IMG/VR virus record: IMGVR_UViG_3300007523_000633
Span: 1-25,486 of that record
DNA: 25,486 bases
Direction: 5' to 3' (one strand)
Source: a virus
The notes under the pieces were generated by a model, which did not search any database, was not told where the DNA came from, and saw nothing but the letters and a program-made list of their open reading frames with translations. Positions 1-6,845 of this stretch are shown piece after piece; the stretch's first letter is position 1, and every line of letters starts with the position of its first letter. The translations under genes and the position numbers were made by a program.

Positions 1-618
1 CTCACCCTCGTATTTAGCTGGTGTAGGTAGTAGTATATACATTGGGCCGTCTTGATTATAACGATCAAACATGTTGTTGCTGTCTGCGGCAGTACACCAA
101 CGTGTACCCTGTCCGTAGTAGCATGCGGCATTTACGTCATCTGGACGTATGATACGCACATTGGCATCCTTGTAAACTTCTTTAGCATCACCTTTTGACT
201 TTTGCTCTTTTGCTTCGGGGTCAGCATACTGATCTACGGCGTCATAGAATGTTTTTAAATCTTTGTAGGCATTGAAGTCCGCGTGTTCTGGTTTGAGCTG
301 TTTCTTGATGCCTAGGGTAGCAAACTTGGTCAGGTAGTCACGCATGGTGCTACCAATGTCTTCCCATTTGATTAAACCGTTAGCATACATCTTTGCTAAG
401 GCTTGTGTATACTTTTTCTGTTTGGTAGGATCACCAACTTCGATCTGATTTTGTAAAATCATTTCAGCGGCCTTTATGGGATCTTCCATACTATTGATGT
501 TGCTTCTAACAGCACCAGGCGTTGTTGGATCTCTCAAGGCTATATTAACCAATTTGGCCGCAAAGGCTCTGGCTGTCTTGGTTCTGTCGTATTCCGTTAT
601 AAAGTGTCTCGCTCTCAT
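1..618 (-). CDS. GTRWCT-motif phage protein, 3' part outside window
   Basis: The first 206 codons of a protein that runs off the left edge. The start ATG (618-616) overlaps the stop of the SoxYZ-like gene as ATGA. It is a clear paralogue of the 447-residue protein at 1349-2692. Both begin MRAR(H/N)FITEY, both have a GDPTK segment near residue 62-76, and both share the core AACYYGQGTRWCTA (here about residues 164-177) followed by NNMF and a PMYI(L/I)LP strand. I do not recognise a characterised family. The first nine residues resemble a T4-type capsid-targeting peptide with an I-T-E cleavage site, so a head-packaged protein is possible. Seen: paralogy and motif. Inferred: packaging. Confidence 0.8.
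   Translation of the reverse strand, partial: MRARHFITEYDRTKTARAFAAKLVNIALRDPTTPGAVRSNINSMEDPIKAAEMILQNQIEVGDPTKQKKYTQALAKMYANGLIKWEDIGSTMRDYLTKFATLGIKKQLKPEHADFNAYKDLKTFYDAVDQYADPEAKEQKSKGDAKEVYKDANVRIIRPDDVNAACYYGQGTRWCTAADSNNMFDRYNQDGPMYILLPTPAKYEGE
92..129. repeat. near-identical DNA copy shared with 2136-2173
   Basis: These 38 bases match positions 2136-2173 in the same orientation with only two mismatches. Both encode the YYGQGTRWCT core of the two paralogous proteins. Identity this high at synonymous positions, while flanking sequence has diverged, suggests strong constraint, gene conversion or recent duplication. Confidence 0.85.
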
Positions 619-1349
619 TTCGTAAACTCGTTGCCTTTATTATCGTTAGCAATGATATTTACATCGCCATTGTATTTAAACTTTATGTAAGGATCTTGTG
701 CAATTGATATTTCTGTATCTGCTTGCATAACAATCATGTCATTGTCGTCAACCCAGGTAATAGTTTTAATAATCCATTCAGGTATATACCCACCCGAATC
801 TAAATCTTTTTGTAACCCAGTAAACATAGGATGTTTAATCCTAGTAGTCTGATATCCATCTTTTGATTTATATAATATCTTACCTAAGTCTAGAGTAAGT
901 TCTGGATCATGTACATCCATGTATCCTGAACACCCACCGCTAGCTCTAATGCCAGTTTTGTGTGCAAACAGTTGACCTTGGATTGTTTCTCCAACTATAC
1001 GAACATAACTGTCTGTTTCCATTCTAATACGTGTTGATATTTCAGTTGTTTGTGTACGCTTTGTTAACTTAAATGTTGCCGCATGCTGTGTAGGATTGCC
1101 ATCAATGATTAAATGTAGGGCAACAAAACGATCAGTGGCAACAGTAATAGTTATAGGTACCTGTGCACCACTTGACGCTCTTACAGGACCTGATATTGTT
1201 AGTTCATCATTGTCTGCTAACTCAACAACTGGTCTCGTGCCAAACAATCGTTCTTTAACATAGGGCCATACATCATCGTTAAAATTCTTAGCATCATAAG
1301 CAACTGCTGTAGATGCAAAAAACATTAGTGCTATCAGTAGATATCTCAT
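615..1349 (-). CDS. secreted SoxYZ-like carrier, quinoprotein dehydrogenase-associated type
   Basis: 244 residues. Residues 1-17 form a signal peptide (hydrophobic core, AVA cleavage site), so the product is exported. The mature part starts with a DVWPYVKERLFG-type segment, then a SoxY-like beta-sandwich with LIIDGNP (about 80-86) and a GGCSG motif (138-142, Cys140) matching the carrier cysteine of SoxY. A SoxZ-like domain follows (about 160-230; IKHPMFTG, then TEISIAQDPYIKF). This order matches the fused SoxYZ-like carriers encoded beside PQQ-dependent alcohol/methanol dehydrogenases; their exact chemistry is unsettled. The ATG has an AGAGGG ribosome-binding site and a TAATG overlap with the upstream gene. 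It lies between two paralogous phage genes and looks like an acquired host-type metabolic gene. Identification rests on remembered family features, not a search. Confidence 0.78.
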   Translation of the reverse strand: MRYLLIALMFFASTAVAYDAKNFNDDVWPYVKERLFGTRPVVELADNDELTISGPVRASSGAQVPITITVATDRFVALHLIIDGNPTQHAATFKLTKRTQTTEISTRIRMETDSYVRIVGETIQGQLFAHKTGIRASGGCSGYMDVHDPELTLDLGKILYKSKDGYQTTRIKHPMFTGLQKDLDSGGYIPEWIIKTITWVDDNDMIVMQADTEISIAQDPYIKFKYNGDVNIIANDNKGNEFTK

Positions 1350-2692
1350 TATGCCCTCTGTGGCTCCCCACCTGAATATCCTGTTAATGACACTGGGTAT
1401 CCGTACTCATCTAACATTTGATCTATACCTTTCTTAAACTGATCATCAGCTAACCCACTTGAATTTCTTTCTTTTTCTATTCTTGACAAGCCATTTAAAA
1501 ATTTCTCTAGCTTCTGTACTTTAGGCTCTTTACTCAGACTGTCATCGTTACTGTATTCAATGCTGACAAACATATCAGAATCTACAGTTACAGCATACAG
1601 TGATGACGATGCACCAAGCTCACAGTATGTTACACCTAAACATTTATTTGATACCGCATCAAACCAACCATACGCTATTCCAGCCTCTGCTTGTCCTTCA
1701 AAGTTGCCCCAGTCCTCTTGATCCATCATACCCTTTTCTATCAGGGTTCTAAGAGTTCTACCACTTATTGGCCAACTATCATAACTGCCAGTAGCCGCAT
1801 TTAAACTTAAAGTATACATATCACCGTGCTTGCCTTGAGAATATAGTATAGCCCCGTCACTTTCTTTCTTCCACTTGGCATAATCTTCATCTGACATCAT
1901 CGCCGGAACCATTTTACGTTTAGCCCATTCTGTCATTGAGCTAACATTACGCAGTGTTGGATAACGTTTAACTACTGCATACATATCAACTTCTGAATCA
2001 GAGGCATCCATAAACTGTCCAGTATGGAAATGGAATTGATATTTCTCTCCTGGAGTCTGAGGTTTCTTAGGAAGGATAATGTACATATCGCCTGTTTTAT
2101 GATAGTGCTTGAACATGTTGTTATTTTTACTTGCTGTACACCAACGTGTGCCTTGTCCGTAGTAGCATGCGGCTTCTTCGTCCTTGGGAACTATTACACG
2201 TATATGCTCGTCATCATATATTTGTTTAGAATCACCTTTGTTTGTAGGAGTGTCATCGTCTATTTTTGGATACTGTTCAACTCGTGTTATTAGATCGTTG
2301 AACGATGTAAACTTGTCAATTTGTTTATCGTCTGCTTCTAGTTTCTTTTTAAGTTTCAGCTTGTGATATGTTTCTAAAGCATCTCTCAGCGTAGACTTTA
2401 TGTCTTCTAATTCATAGCCACCACGACTGTACATACGTGCTATCCATTGGCTGTATTCTTTATTCTTTGTTGGATCACCTTGCTCAATTTGTGCCATTAC
2501 TTTATTCATAAAGTCTGCACGCTCTTGAGCATTGTAAAGGTTTATTGCGTCTTTAGAACTAGTCATTAGATTCCACACATCTAAATCACGTCCAGGAGTC
2601 TTGTTTTTATTAAGAGCGGTAAGGATATTAGCACCGTGAACTTGTGCAGTCTTTTCTCTTGAATATTCCGTTATAAAGTTTCTTGCTCTCAT
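1349..2692 (-). CDS. GTRWCT-motif phage protein, full-length paralogue
   Basis: 447 residues, no signal peptide or membrane segment, function not recognised. The N-terminus MRARNFITEY is nearly identical to that of the partial gene at 1-618. Residues 11-125 are charged and mostly helical-looking. The conserved core AACYYGQGTRWCTA lies at about 174-187, followed by NNMF and DMYIILP, suggesting a beta-rich domain whose Cys, Trp and Arg are candidates for function. The C-terminal half (about 270-440) has no motif I know. The start overlaps the upstream stop by one base (TAATG), so translation is coupled. The first nine residues fit a capsid-targeting peptide (I-T-E at 7-9). A packaged enzyme or effector is possible but unproven. 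Confidence 0.85.
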   Translation of the reverse strand: MRARNFITEYSREKTAQVHGANILTALNKNKTPGRDLDVWNLMTSSKDAINLYNAQERADFMNKVMAQIEQGDPTKNKEYSQWIARMYSRGGYELEDIKSTLRDALETYHKLKLKKKLEADDKQIDKFTSFNDLITRVEQYPKIDDDTPTNKGDSKQIYDDEHIRVIVPKDEEAACYYGQGTRWCTASKNNNMFKHYHKTGDMYIILPKKPQTPGEKYQFHFHTGQFMDASDSEVDMYAVVKRYPTLRNVSSMTEWAKRKMVPAMMSDEDYAKWKKESDGAILYSQGKHGDMYTLSLNAATGSYDSWPISGRTLRTLIEKGMMDQEDWGNFEGQAEAGIAYGWFDAVSNKCLGVTYCELGASSSLYAVTVDSDMFVSIEYSNDDSLSKEPKVQKLEKFLNGLSRIEKERNSSGLADDQFKKGIDQMLDEYGYPVSLTGYSGGEPQRA

Positions 2693-3033
2693 TATATAGT
2701 TCGGTCTCTAAATATATCTTTTACTACGGGATACGTCTTGCTCTGATTTGGCATACCCTGAAGAAATCTTAATATGTTATTAAACTCTACTCTAGCTTCT
2801 TCTGACATTCCTTCTTTACTTAAATCTTTAACATTTTGTATTGATCTAAATATAGTTAATGCAGATTTCCATGCGTCTTTTTCTTGTTCTTGAGTTTGTG
2901 GCACAGGCTCACCCATTGGATTGTCAGTAATACTGTCAGCTGATGCTGGAGTAGCAGTTAGCGCGGCAACCAATGCGGCTATTGCGGCATTAGATTTCAA
3001 TCCTTCTTCTATTGTAAATTCTTCAACTCTCAT
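2692..3033 (-). CDS. small phage protein with Ala-rich hydrophobic segment
   Basis: 113 residues, unknown function. The N-terminus MRVEEFTIEEG is followed by a short hydrophobic Ala-rich stretch (about 15-32, ending TPASA) that could be a signal sequence or a membrane-associated helix. Residues 35-113 are hydrophilic and probably helical. The first ten residues also fit a capsid-targeting peptide (I-E-E before Gly11), like those of the two neighbouring GTRWCT proteins. The gene sits in an overlapping run: its start overlaps the upstream nucleotidyltransferase stop as ATGA, and its stop overlaps the next start as TAATG. Signal peptide versus packaging peptide cannot be settled from sequence. 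Confidence 0.75.
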   Translation of the reverse strand: MRVEEFTIEEGLKSNAAIAALVAALTATPASADSITDNPMGEPVPQTQEQEKDAWKSALTIFRSIQNVKDLSKEGMSEEARVEFNNILRFLQGMPNQSKTYPVVKDIFRDRTI

Positions 3034-3764
3034 AGTTTATAAGTCCACTGTTTGTACCATGCACCAGTACCTGGTAATATATTTTTATCGCTTTCGGGCA
3101 ATACTAGATTGTCTTTCTCAAATGAGTCTTTTGCGTCCTTGACCAGTGCTTCATAGTTAGGATCGTTCTTAATTTTATTTATAATGGTCTCAACTGACTG
3201 CATGTCCTTTACGGTCCCACCTAACAGTTTGTCTGCTATCTCTGCAGGGTCTTTAGTGATAACTTCGTTACTGGCCCGACTAATTAATCCGTACTTTTGG
3301 CTCCATTTTAATCCCAAGTGTTTAGCTATGCTTGACAATAATATGTGCCTATGCAATCCTTTAAACGGTGAGCCTTCCGGCGAGCCCATTAGGCTAAACT
3401 GTTGCCACTTAGGATCACCAAACATAAAGTCTACTTGTACAAATCCATTATTAGCATCACCTAAGATAGGTGCTTTATAGTGTACACTGTCTCCGCTCTT
3501 GCGTAAGTCTTCTTGGTTAACACCGTTACGTAGCAGTTGGGTAATCAATGTTTGTTTGTCTATTTTAGTTTCGTCGATGCCAAGATCTAAATCACCCGAT
3601 GTTGCTTTACGACCTGTTGACCCTAGCATGTTGTCCACTAGGTTAAGACCCGTTAGTTTTTCTAACCATTTGACTGTAGGAACGACATCAGCAAGATTGA
3701 TACGTTGGGTAAGAGGTTCACCCTTTTCATTTTTAAAAACATTACCGCCTTCTAGTAATATCAT
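3030..3764 (-). CDS. nucleotidyltransferase-fold protein (pol beta superfamily)
   Basis: 244 residues. Residues 48-64 read GSTGRKATSGDLDLGID, the G-S...D-x-D signature of the polymerase beta-like nucleotidyltransferase superfamily (Asp58 and Asp60). A third candidate metal ligand, Asp112, lies in the strand QVDFMFGD. Substrate cannot be told: members modify nucleotides, proteins, RNA or antibiotics. The N-terminus MILLEGGNVFK contains an early L-L-E, a possible prohead-protease site. The ATG overlaps the upstream HAD gene (ATGA, 3761-3764). I considered a toxin-antitoxin nucleotidyltransferase, but there is no cognate partner and the gene is embedded in a long phage operon. Confidence 0.7.
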   Translation of the reverse strand: MILLEGGNVFKNEKGEPLTQRINLADVVPTVKWLEKLTGLNLVDNMLGSTGRKATSGDLDLGIDETKIDKQTLITQLLRNGVNQEDLRKSGDSVHYKAPILGDANNGFVQVDFMFGDPKWQQFSLMGSPEGSPFKGLHRHILLSSIAKHLGLKWSQKYGLISRASNEVITKDPAEIADKLLGGTVKDMQSVETIINKIKNDPNYEALVKDAKDSFEKDNLVLPESDKNILPGTGAWYKQWTYKL

Positions 3765-4330
3765 GCTCTTGACCCCTCCTCAACGCTTTCGCTCAGTTGC
3801 CCGTATGACATAGCCAAACTGTCTGATACTTTTTGTAAACTATCTTCATCTGCTTGGTATTTAATTCCAATCCCACCCGCGTCTCTCCAGGATTGTATAT
3901 TAGATCCCTTGTCATCTATTAGGATATTGGGACTGCCATCACGGGTATTAATTGCATATTGCGCTTTGTTGCTAGCAATTTGAATTGTTTGTGGTTGTGG
4001 AGTTAGTTTGGCTCGAATCCAAATCTTTTTCCAATATGCAGAATTAGCGAAGTCGTTACGTAACGGACTTGAACAGATACTGTATCCACCAGCATAACTA
4101 ATAGCAAGTTTTACTAGTGCATCTGATGTAGGGAACTTAGGTAAGCGTGAAAAGAAATCAGTACCCACCATTTGGTTTAATATAGGGTCTGCTTTGGCTG
4201 GCGGAATATCTCGATATGACTTAACACCTGCCATCTTAGCGTATTCGGAGAAGAAATCCGCAAGAACACCATCCATGTCTAGGTAGATTACGGTATTCTT
4301 TGTGGCTCTTACTAGTTCGTTTGCTTTCAT
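3761..4330 (-). CDS. HAD-family 5'(3')-deoxyribonucleotidase-like phosphatase
   Basis: 189 residues with the ordered HAD motifs: motif I DMDGVLADF (Asp18 nucleophile, Asp20 acid/base), motif II SICSSP (Ser87/88), motif III Lys122 and motif IV ILIDD (Asp139/Asp140). This spacing and the small cap fit the 5'(3')-deoxyribonucleotidase group common in phages, where it may dephosphorylate nucleotides or act in DNA or RNA end repair. No kinase domain is fused, so it is not a full T4-type Pnkp. The ATG at 4330 lies only 6 bases after a GATAAATA motif and has no clear ribosome-binding site; there is no later in-frame ATG before motif I. It may be leaderless or translated by readthrough. Confidence 0.75.
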   Translation of the reverse strand: MKANELVRATKNTVIYLDMDGVLADFFSEYAKMAGVKSYRDIPPAKADPILNQMVGTDFFSRLPKFPTSDALVKLAISYAGGYSICSSPLRNDFANSAYWKKIWIRAKLTPQPQTIQIASNKAQYAINTRDGSPNILIDDKGSNIQSWRDAGGIGIKYQADEDSLQKVSDSLAMSYGQLSESVEEGSRA

Positions 4331-4336
4331 AACTAG

Positions 4337-4344
4337 TATTTATC
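4337..4344 (-). promoter_or_regulatory. candidate T4-type late promoter (GATAAATA)
   Basis: GATAAATA on the minus strand in the 23-base gap between the SpeD-like gene and the HAD gene. It is identical to motifs at five other sites here. Only 6 bases separate it from the HAD ATG, far closer than at the other sites (20-33), so transcription would start at or just before the ATG. Confidence 0.4.
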
Positions 4345-4353
4345 GTAGTTTGA

Positions 4354-4722
4354 TTATCCAGCTTGCCTAGTGAGATAGTTAATCCTAGTCTTTGTGGGTT
4401 TGAAAAATTCGTCTACAGTTTCTGCTACAGTTTCAACATCAAACTGTTTGCATGAAAACACGTCTAGGTACAAGTCACCAGTTGAATCGATAAAGTGTGC
4501 GACGATAGTTGACGTAACGATAATCTGCACAGCAGTCAATCCAGCTTTGTCCGGAAACTCTGCGGCAGTGTATTCTATGTGTGTAGAACCAATCGGTTTC
4601 ATGTCTATGCGATGCAATAAGGCATCAATGAAGTCTTGGACTGTTCGTGGATCTTTGATTGCTTCTCGGGTGCAATCGTGGCAATCTAAAGTGAGGTGGT
4701 AACCCCAATACATTGTACTCAT
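4354..4722 (-). CDS. speD: S-adenosylmethionine decarboxylase-like pyruvoyl enzyme
   Basis: 122 residues, the usual length of bacterial class 1B SpeD proenzymes. Self-cleavage would occur before Ser71, which would become the pyruvoyl group. His76 lies 5 residues later and Cys91 20 residues later, exactly the Ser63-His68-Cys83 spacing of the Thermotoga enzyme. The usual processing Ser (position 55 there) is Thr63 here, and the E-S-H context is T-S-T. The product would be decarboxylated SAM for polyamine synthesis, but no spermidine synthase is visible and some SpeD homologues have turned into other pyruvoyl decarboxylases, so substrate is uncertain. The ATG at 4722 follows a good TAGGAG site that overlaps the nuclease stop codon. 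Confidence 0.75.
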   Translation of the reverse strand: MSTMYWGYHLTLDCHDCTREAIKDPRTVQDFIDALLHRIDMKPIGSTHIEYTAAEFPDKAGLTAVQIIVTSTIVAHFIDSTGDLYLDVFSCKQFDVETVAETVDEFFKPTKTRINYLTRQAG

Positions 4723-4733
4723 TGAATTATCTC

Positions 4734-5480
4734 CTAGTTTTTCCAGTTGTCAACAGTGTACTTGACGGATTCGTCAACACCAGTTGTTTTGAAATCGATG
4801 CCGGTTAGTTGTTCAAGTTCTTTTACAGATACAGTATGGTTAGGCCATTCTTTCGCTGATAATTTGCTGTTAGGAAACAGGAATGCTATAGTCTTTCCGG
4901 TAGTAGCATCTGTTACTATCTTGTATACTTTAGTCGGAACACCTGTCGCCCCTACTTTTTTGTATCCAGCTTCATATATGGTACCACTAACAACATATAC
5001 ATCATTGCCTGCTCTAACTTGATCTCTAACCCACAGTTCTAACATGCGCCATATGCCGCGATTGTTTCCTGGGTCCTGTGGAATCATGTTTGACAGCAAG
5101 AAGCTCTCACTCATCACGTCATCATTTACTGTGTTTACCGCGGCTGGGCTTAGGTGGCCTCTATCGTATCCGGCACCTTTGTAGTCATCCATTGACGCCC
5201 TACAGTTCTCTGTTACTGTTGGATCTTCACGGAAATTATTCTTCCTTTTTGCGGGACCGTTAACAGTATCTTTAGTTATATGATCTAAGACATATCTAGC
5301 TGTACGTGTTTCACAACTATGCAATACAGCATAATTTGTTTTACATAGGTATTGATCACCAGCCGCATCTGTAGCTGTTGGAGCGCTACTTTTAGTAAAT
5401 TGTGAACATTTGTCATCTATAGGATTGGCTTGTACCGCCAGACTGAATGCTATTGCTAATATTGATAAAACATATTTCAT
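4734..5480 (-). CDS. secreted DNA/RNA non-specific endonuclease (DRGH family)
   Basis: 248 residues. Residues 1-18 are a signal peptide ending AVQA, so the enzyme is exported to the periplasm or beyond. The mature protein has the beta-beta-alpha-metal nuclease signature YDRGHLSPA (Asp106, Arg107, His109), SNMIPQ (Asn131), and NNRGIWRMLE (Asn140, Glu148). The Asn-to-Glu spacing of 8 equals that of Serratia nuclease (Asn119, Glu127). Four cysteines (25, 46, 56, 93) could form disulfides after export. It probably degrades nucleic acid outside the cytoplasm. The ATG has an AAGGA site and lies 31 bases below a TATAAATA motif, so late expression is likely. Confidence 0.85.
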   Translation of the reverse strand: MKYVLSILAIAFSLAVQANPIDDKCSQFTKSSAPTATDAAGDQYLCKTNYAVLHSCETRTARYVLDHITKDTVNGPAKRKNNFREDPTVTENCRASMDDYKGAGYDRGHLSPAAVNTVNDDVMSESFLLSNMIPQDPGNNRGIWRMLELWVRDQVRAGNDVYVVSGTIYEAGYKKVGATGVPTKVYKIVTDATTGKTIAFLFPNSKLSAKEWPNHTVSVKELEQLTGIDFKTTGVDESVKYTVDNWKN

Positions 5481-5511
5481 TGAATTTTCCTTAGGTTAAC
5501 TGCTAATATTA

Positions 5512-5519
5512 TATTTATA
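5512..5519 (-). promoter_or_regulatory. candidate T4-type late promoter (TATAAATA)
   Basis: TATAAATA on the minus strand, the canonical T4 late -10 element, 31 bases upstream of the nuclease ATG and overlapping the stop codon of the oxygenase-like gene. No credible -35 box lies at the right distance, as expected for late promoters that use a phage sigma factor. Confidence 0.6.
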
Positions 5520-6123
5520 TCACAGGCACCCAGGTGTTAAGAAGATAGGGAGTTGATTGTATATAATGCATAGGAACAAAATCCATAGATATAGATATCC
5601 TAGGAGCATCTTGGGTCCACAGTTGAACCATATGAGTATCTCCTTCGTCTTCATATATGCTTAAGGTATTATTTTTAGTGTCATGATCAAATATCTTTCC
5701 GTCTATGTATTTGTATCGGGTGATACTTGGTTCAGCATTAATATAATAGGTACAGACATAAGTCTCATCTAAATCACTCAGACCCTTCCAATGATGATGC
5801 CATGGTATAATTTCACCTTTTTGCTGATAATTTAACCAAGCATGTACATAGTAGTTGTGTTCGTATTCATTGATTTCTCTAAATGCTTGGCAGACTTCTT
5901 GATACAATTGGTTTATGCTGGTATAGGGAAATGTAAATACGTTGTAGAAGTCATGCAATTTTGAACTTGTGGGTGCCTGTTCCAGTTGTTCAGCTAATAT
6001 ATTTTGATATCCCTTGTCATTAGGAATTTCCTGGTTGGCATAGGTCCTTACAACCTTGTTGTTAATCCGTCGGCAATCTTTCTTGAGCTGTTCTAGATCT
6101 AACTGAGTTTCAACGATCCTCAT
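5515..6123 (-). CDS. putative 2-oxoglutarate/Fe(II) oxygenase-like protein
   Basis: 202 residues from the ATG at 6123. The frame is open 11 codons further up, but only to a TTG; the ATG overlaps the desaturase stop as ATGA, so it is preferred. Key residues are WHHHW (108-112), a distal His164 (DTHMVQLW) and Arg175 in PRISISMDF. This fits the double-stranded beta-helix fold of phage 2OG-Fe(II) oxygenases: two iron ligands near the first motif, the third at His164, and Arg175 binding 2-oxoglutarate. The strict H-x-D is not evident (H-H-H instead), so activity is less certain. Its place at the end of the desaturase/FabF operon hints at a lipid or small-molecule substrate, but nothing fixes it. 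Confidence 0.6.
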   Translation of the reverse strand: MRIVETQLDLEQLKKDCRRINNKVVRTYANQEIPNDKGYQNILAEQLEQAPTSSKLHDFYNVFTFPYTSINQLYQEVCQAFREINEYEHNYYVHAWLNYQQKGEIIPWHHHWKGLSDLDETYVCTYYINAEPSITRYKYIDGKIFDHDTKNNTLSIYEDEGDTHMVQLWTQDAPRISISMDFVPMHYIQSTPYLLNTWVPVI

Positions 6124-6845
6124 TTTCTCAATAACCTTGTTAACTGATAAGTCCAATCAATGCCGCCGTCGCTTGCGTGGTCGTCCCACTGTGGGTTTGC
6201 ATGGTGATTACCGTGCCATGTTTCTCCAAATCCAAACCACATATAACTTCTAGTGTTGCTTGGCCCTTTCTTGTCGTGTTGTAGTAATAATACAAAAGCT
6301 ACTGCCCACAGTGTCAAGCTGGCTGGTATCGCCCAGGCAAACAAGAACAGTTTCCAACTAATCAAATACATTATGCCTGCATTAGCAAACACAAACAACC
6401 AGTAGTAATCATGTACCCAATGATATCTTTTCATTAAACTAATTAGATTTTTACTAAACACAACATCTTCTGCGTGTACAAATTTATGGTAACAGTAGAG
6501 TAAACTACGCCACCCCCTAGCAGGACCATGAACATCATGTTTGGTATCACTGTATCTGTGATGGATGTTGTGTACGCTGACATAACTTAACGGAGAACCC
6601 AGCCCTGGCATAAACGCACACCAAGCCACAAACCATTCTACTGGTTTGCTCATTTCAAAATACCTATGACTGAAATATCTGTGCATGCCAATGTTGTTAC
6701 CTATACACAAATATAAAAAGTAAAATACAAATGATACCAACCACCATGTCCACTCTGCATCTAACCCAACAAAAATAAACACTGGTAACAATATCTGTAA
6801 CAGAGTCATCCAGACATAATTAGGTTTTATTAGATAGTCAATCAC
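6120..6845 (-). CDS. membrane fatty-acid desaturase, copy 2
   Basis: 241 residues. The three histidine boxes of delta-9-type membrane desaturases are present: HRYFSH (55-60), HNIHH (92-96) and HGNHH (211-215). These bind the di-iron centre that inserts a cis double bond into an acyl-CoA or lipid acyl chain. Hydrophobic spans lie at about 12-50, 70-90 and 146-190. It starts at a GTG (6845) with an AAGGA site, overlapping the upstream desaturase by 8 bases. It is a tandem paralogue of the gene at 6838-7620. At 241 residues it is shorter than most bacterial relatives (about 280-330), but all catalytic boxes are kept. Electron donor and substrate are unknown. Confidence 0.88.
   Translation of the reverse strand: MIDYLIKPNYVWMTLLQILLPVFIFVGLDAEWTWWLVSFVFYFLYLCIGNNIGMHRYFSHRYFEMSKPVEWFVAWCAFMPGLGSPLSYVSVHNIHHRYSDTKHDVHGPARGWRSLLYCYHKFVHAEDVVFSKNLISLMKRYHWVHDYYWLFVFANAGIMYLISWKLFLFAWAIPASLTLWAVAFVLLLQHDKKGPSNTRSYMWFGFGETWHGNHHANPQWDDHASDGGIDWTYQLTRLLRK
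6372..6395. repeat. 24-base exact repeat shared by the two desaturase genes
   Basis: These 24 bases recur exactly at 7126-7149 in the same orientation and encode the shared FVFANAGI segment. They support origin of the two desaturases by tandem duplication and could allow recombination between them. Confidence 0.85.

Noticed and set aside
3176-3183. TATAAATA motif inside the nucleotidyltransferase gene
   Set aside because: It is deep in a coding region, over 140 bases from the next start, and encodes I-I-N-K; likely chance in AT-rich DNA.
2692-3764. Nucleotidyltransferase plus 113-residue protein as a toxin-antitoxin pair
   Set aside because: No HEPN or AbiE-type partner motif is visible, and both genes sit in a long coupled phage operon.
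3030-4330. HAD phosphatase plus nucleotidyltransferase as an RNA repair (kinase-phosphatase/ligase) pair
   Set aside because: No kinase P-loop or ligase K-x-D-G motif is present.
6124-6156. Upstream extension of the oxygenase-like gene
   Set aside because: It uses a TTG start, overlaps the desaturase by 37 bases and has no ribosome-binding site, while ATG 6123 shows the usual ATGA overlap.
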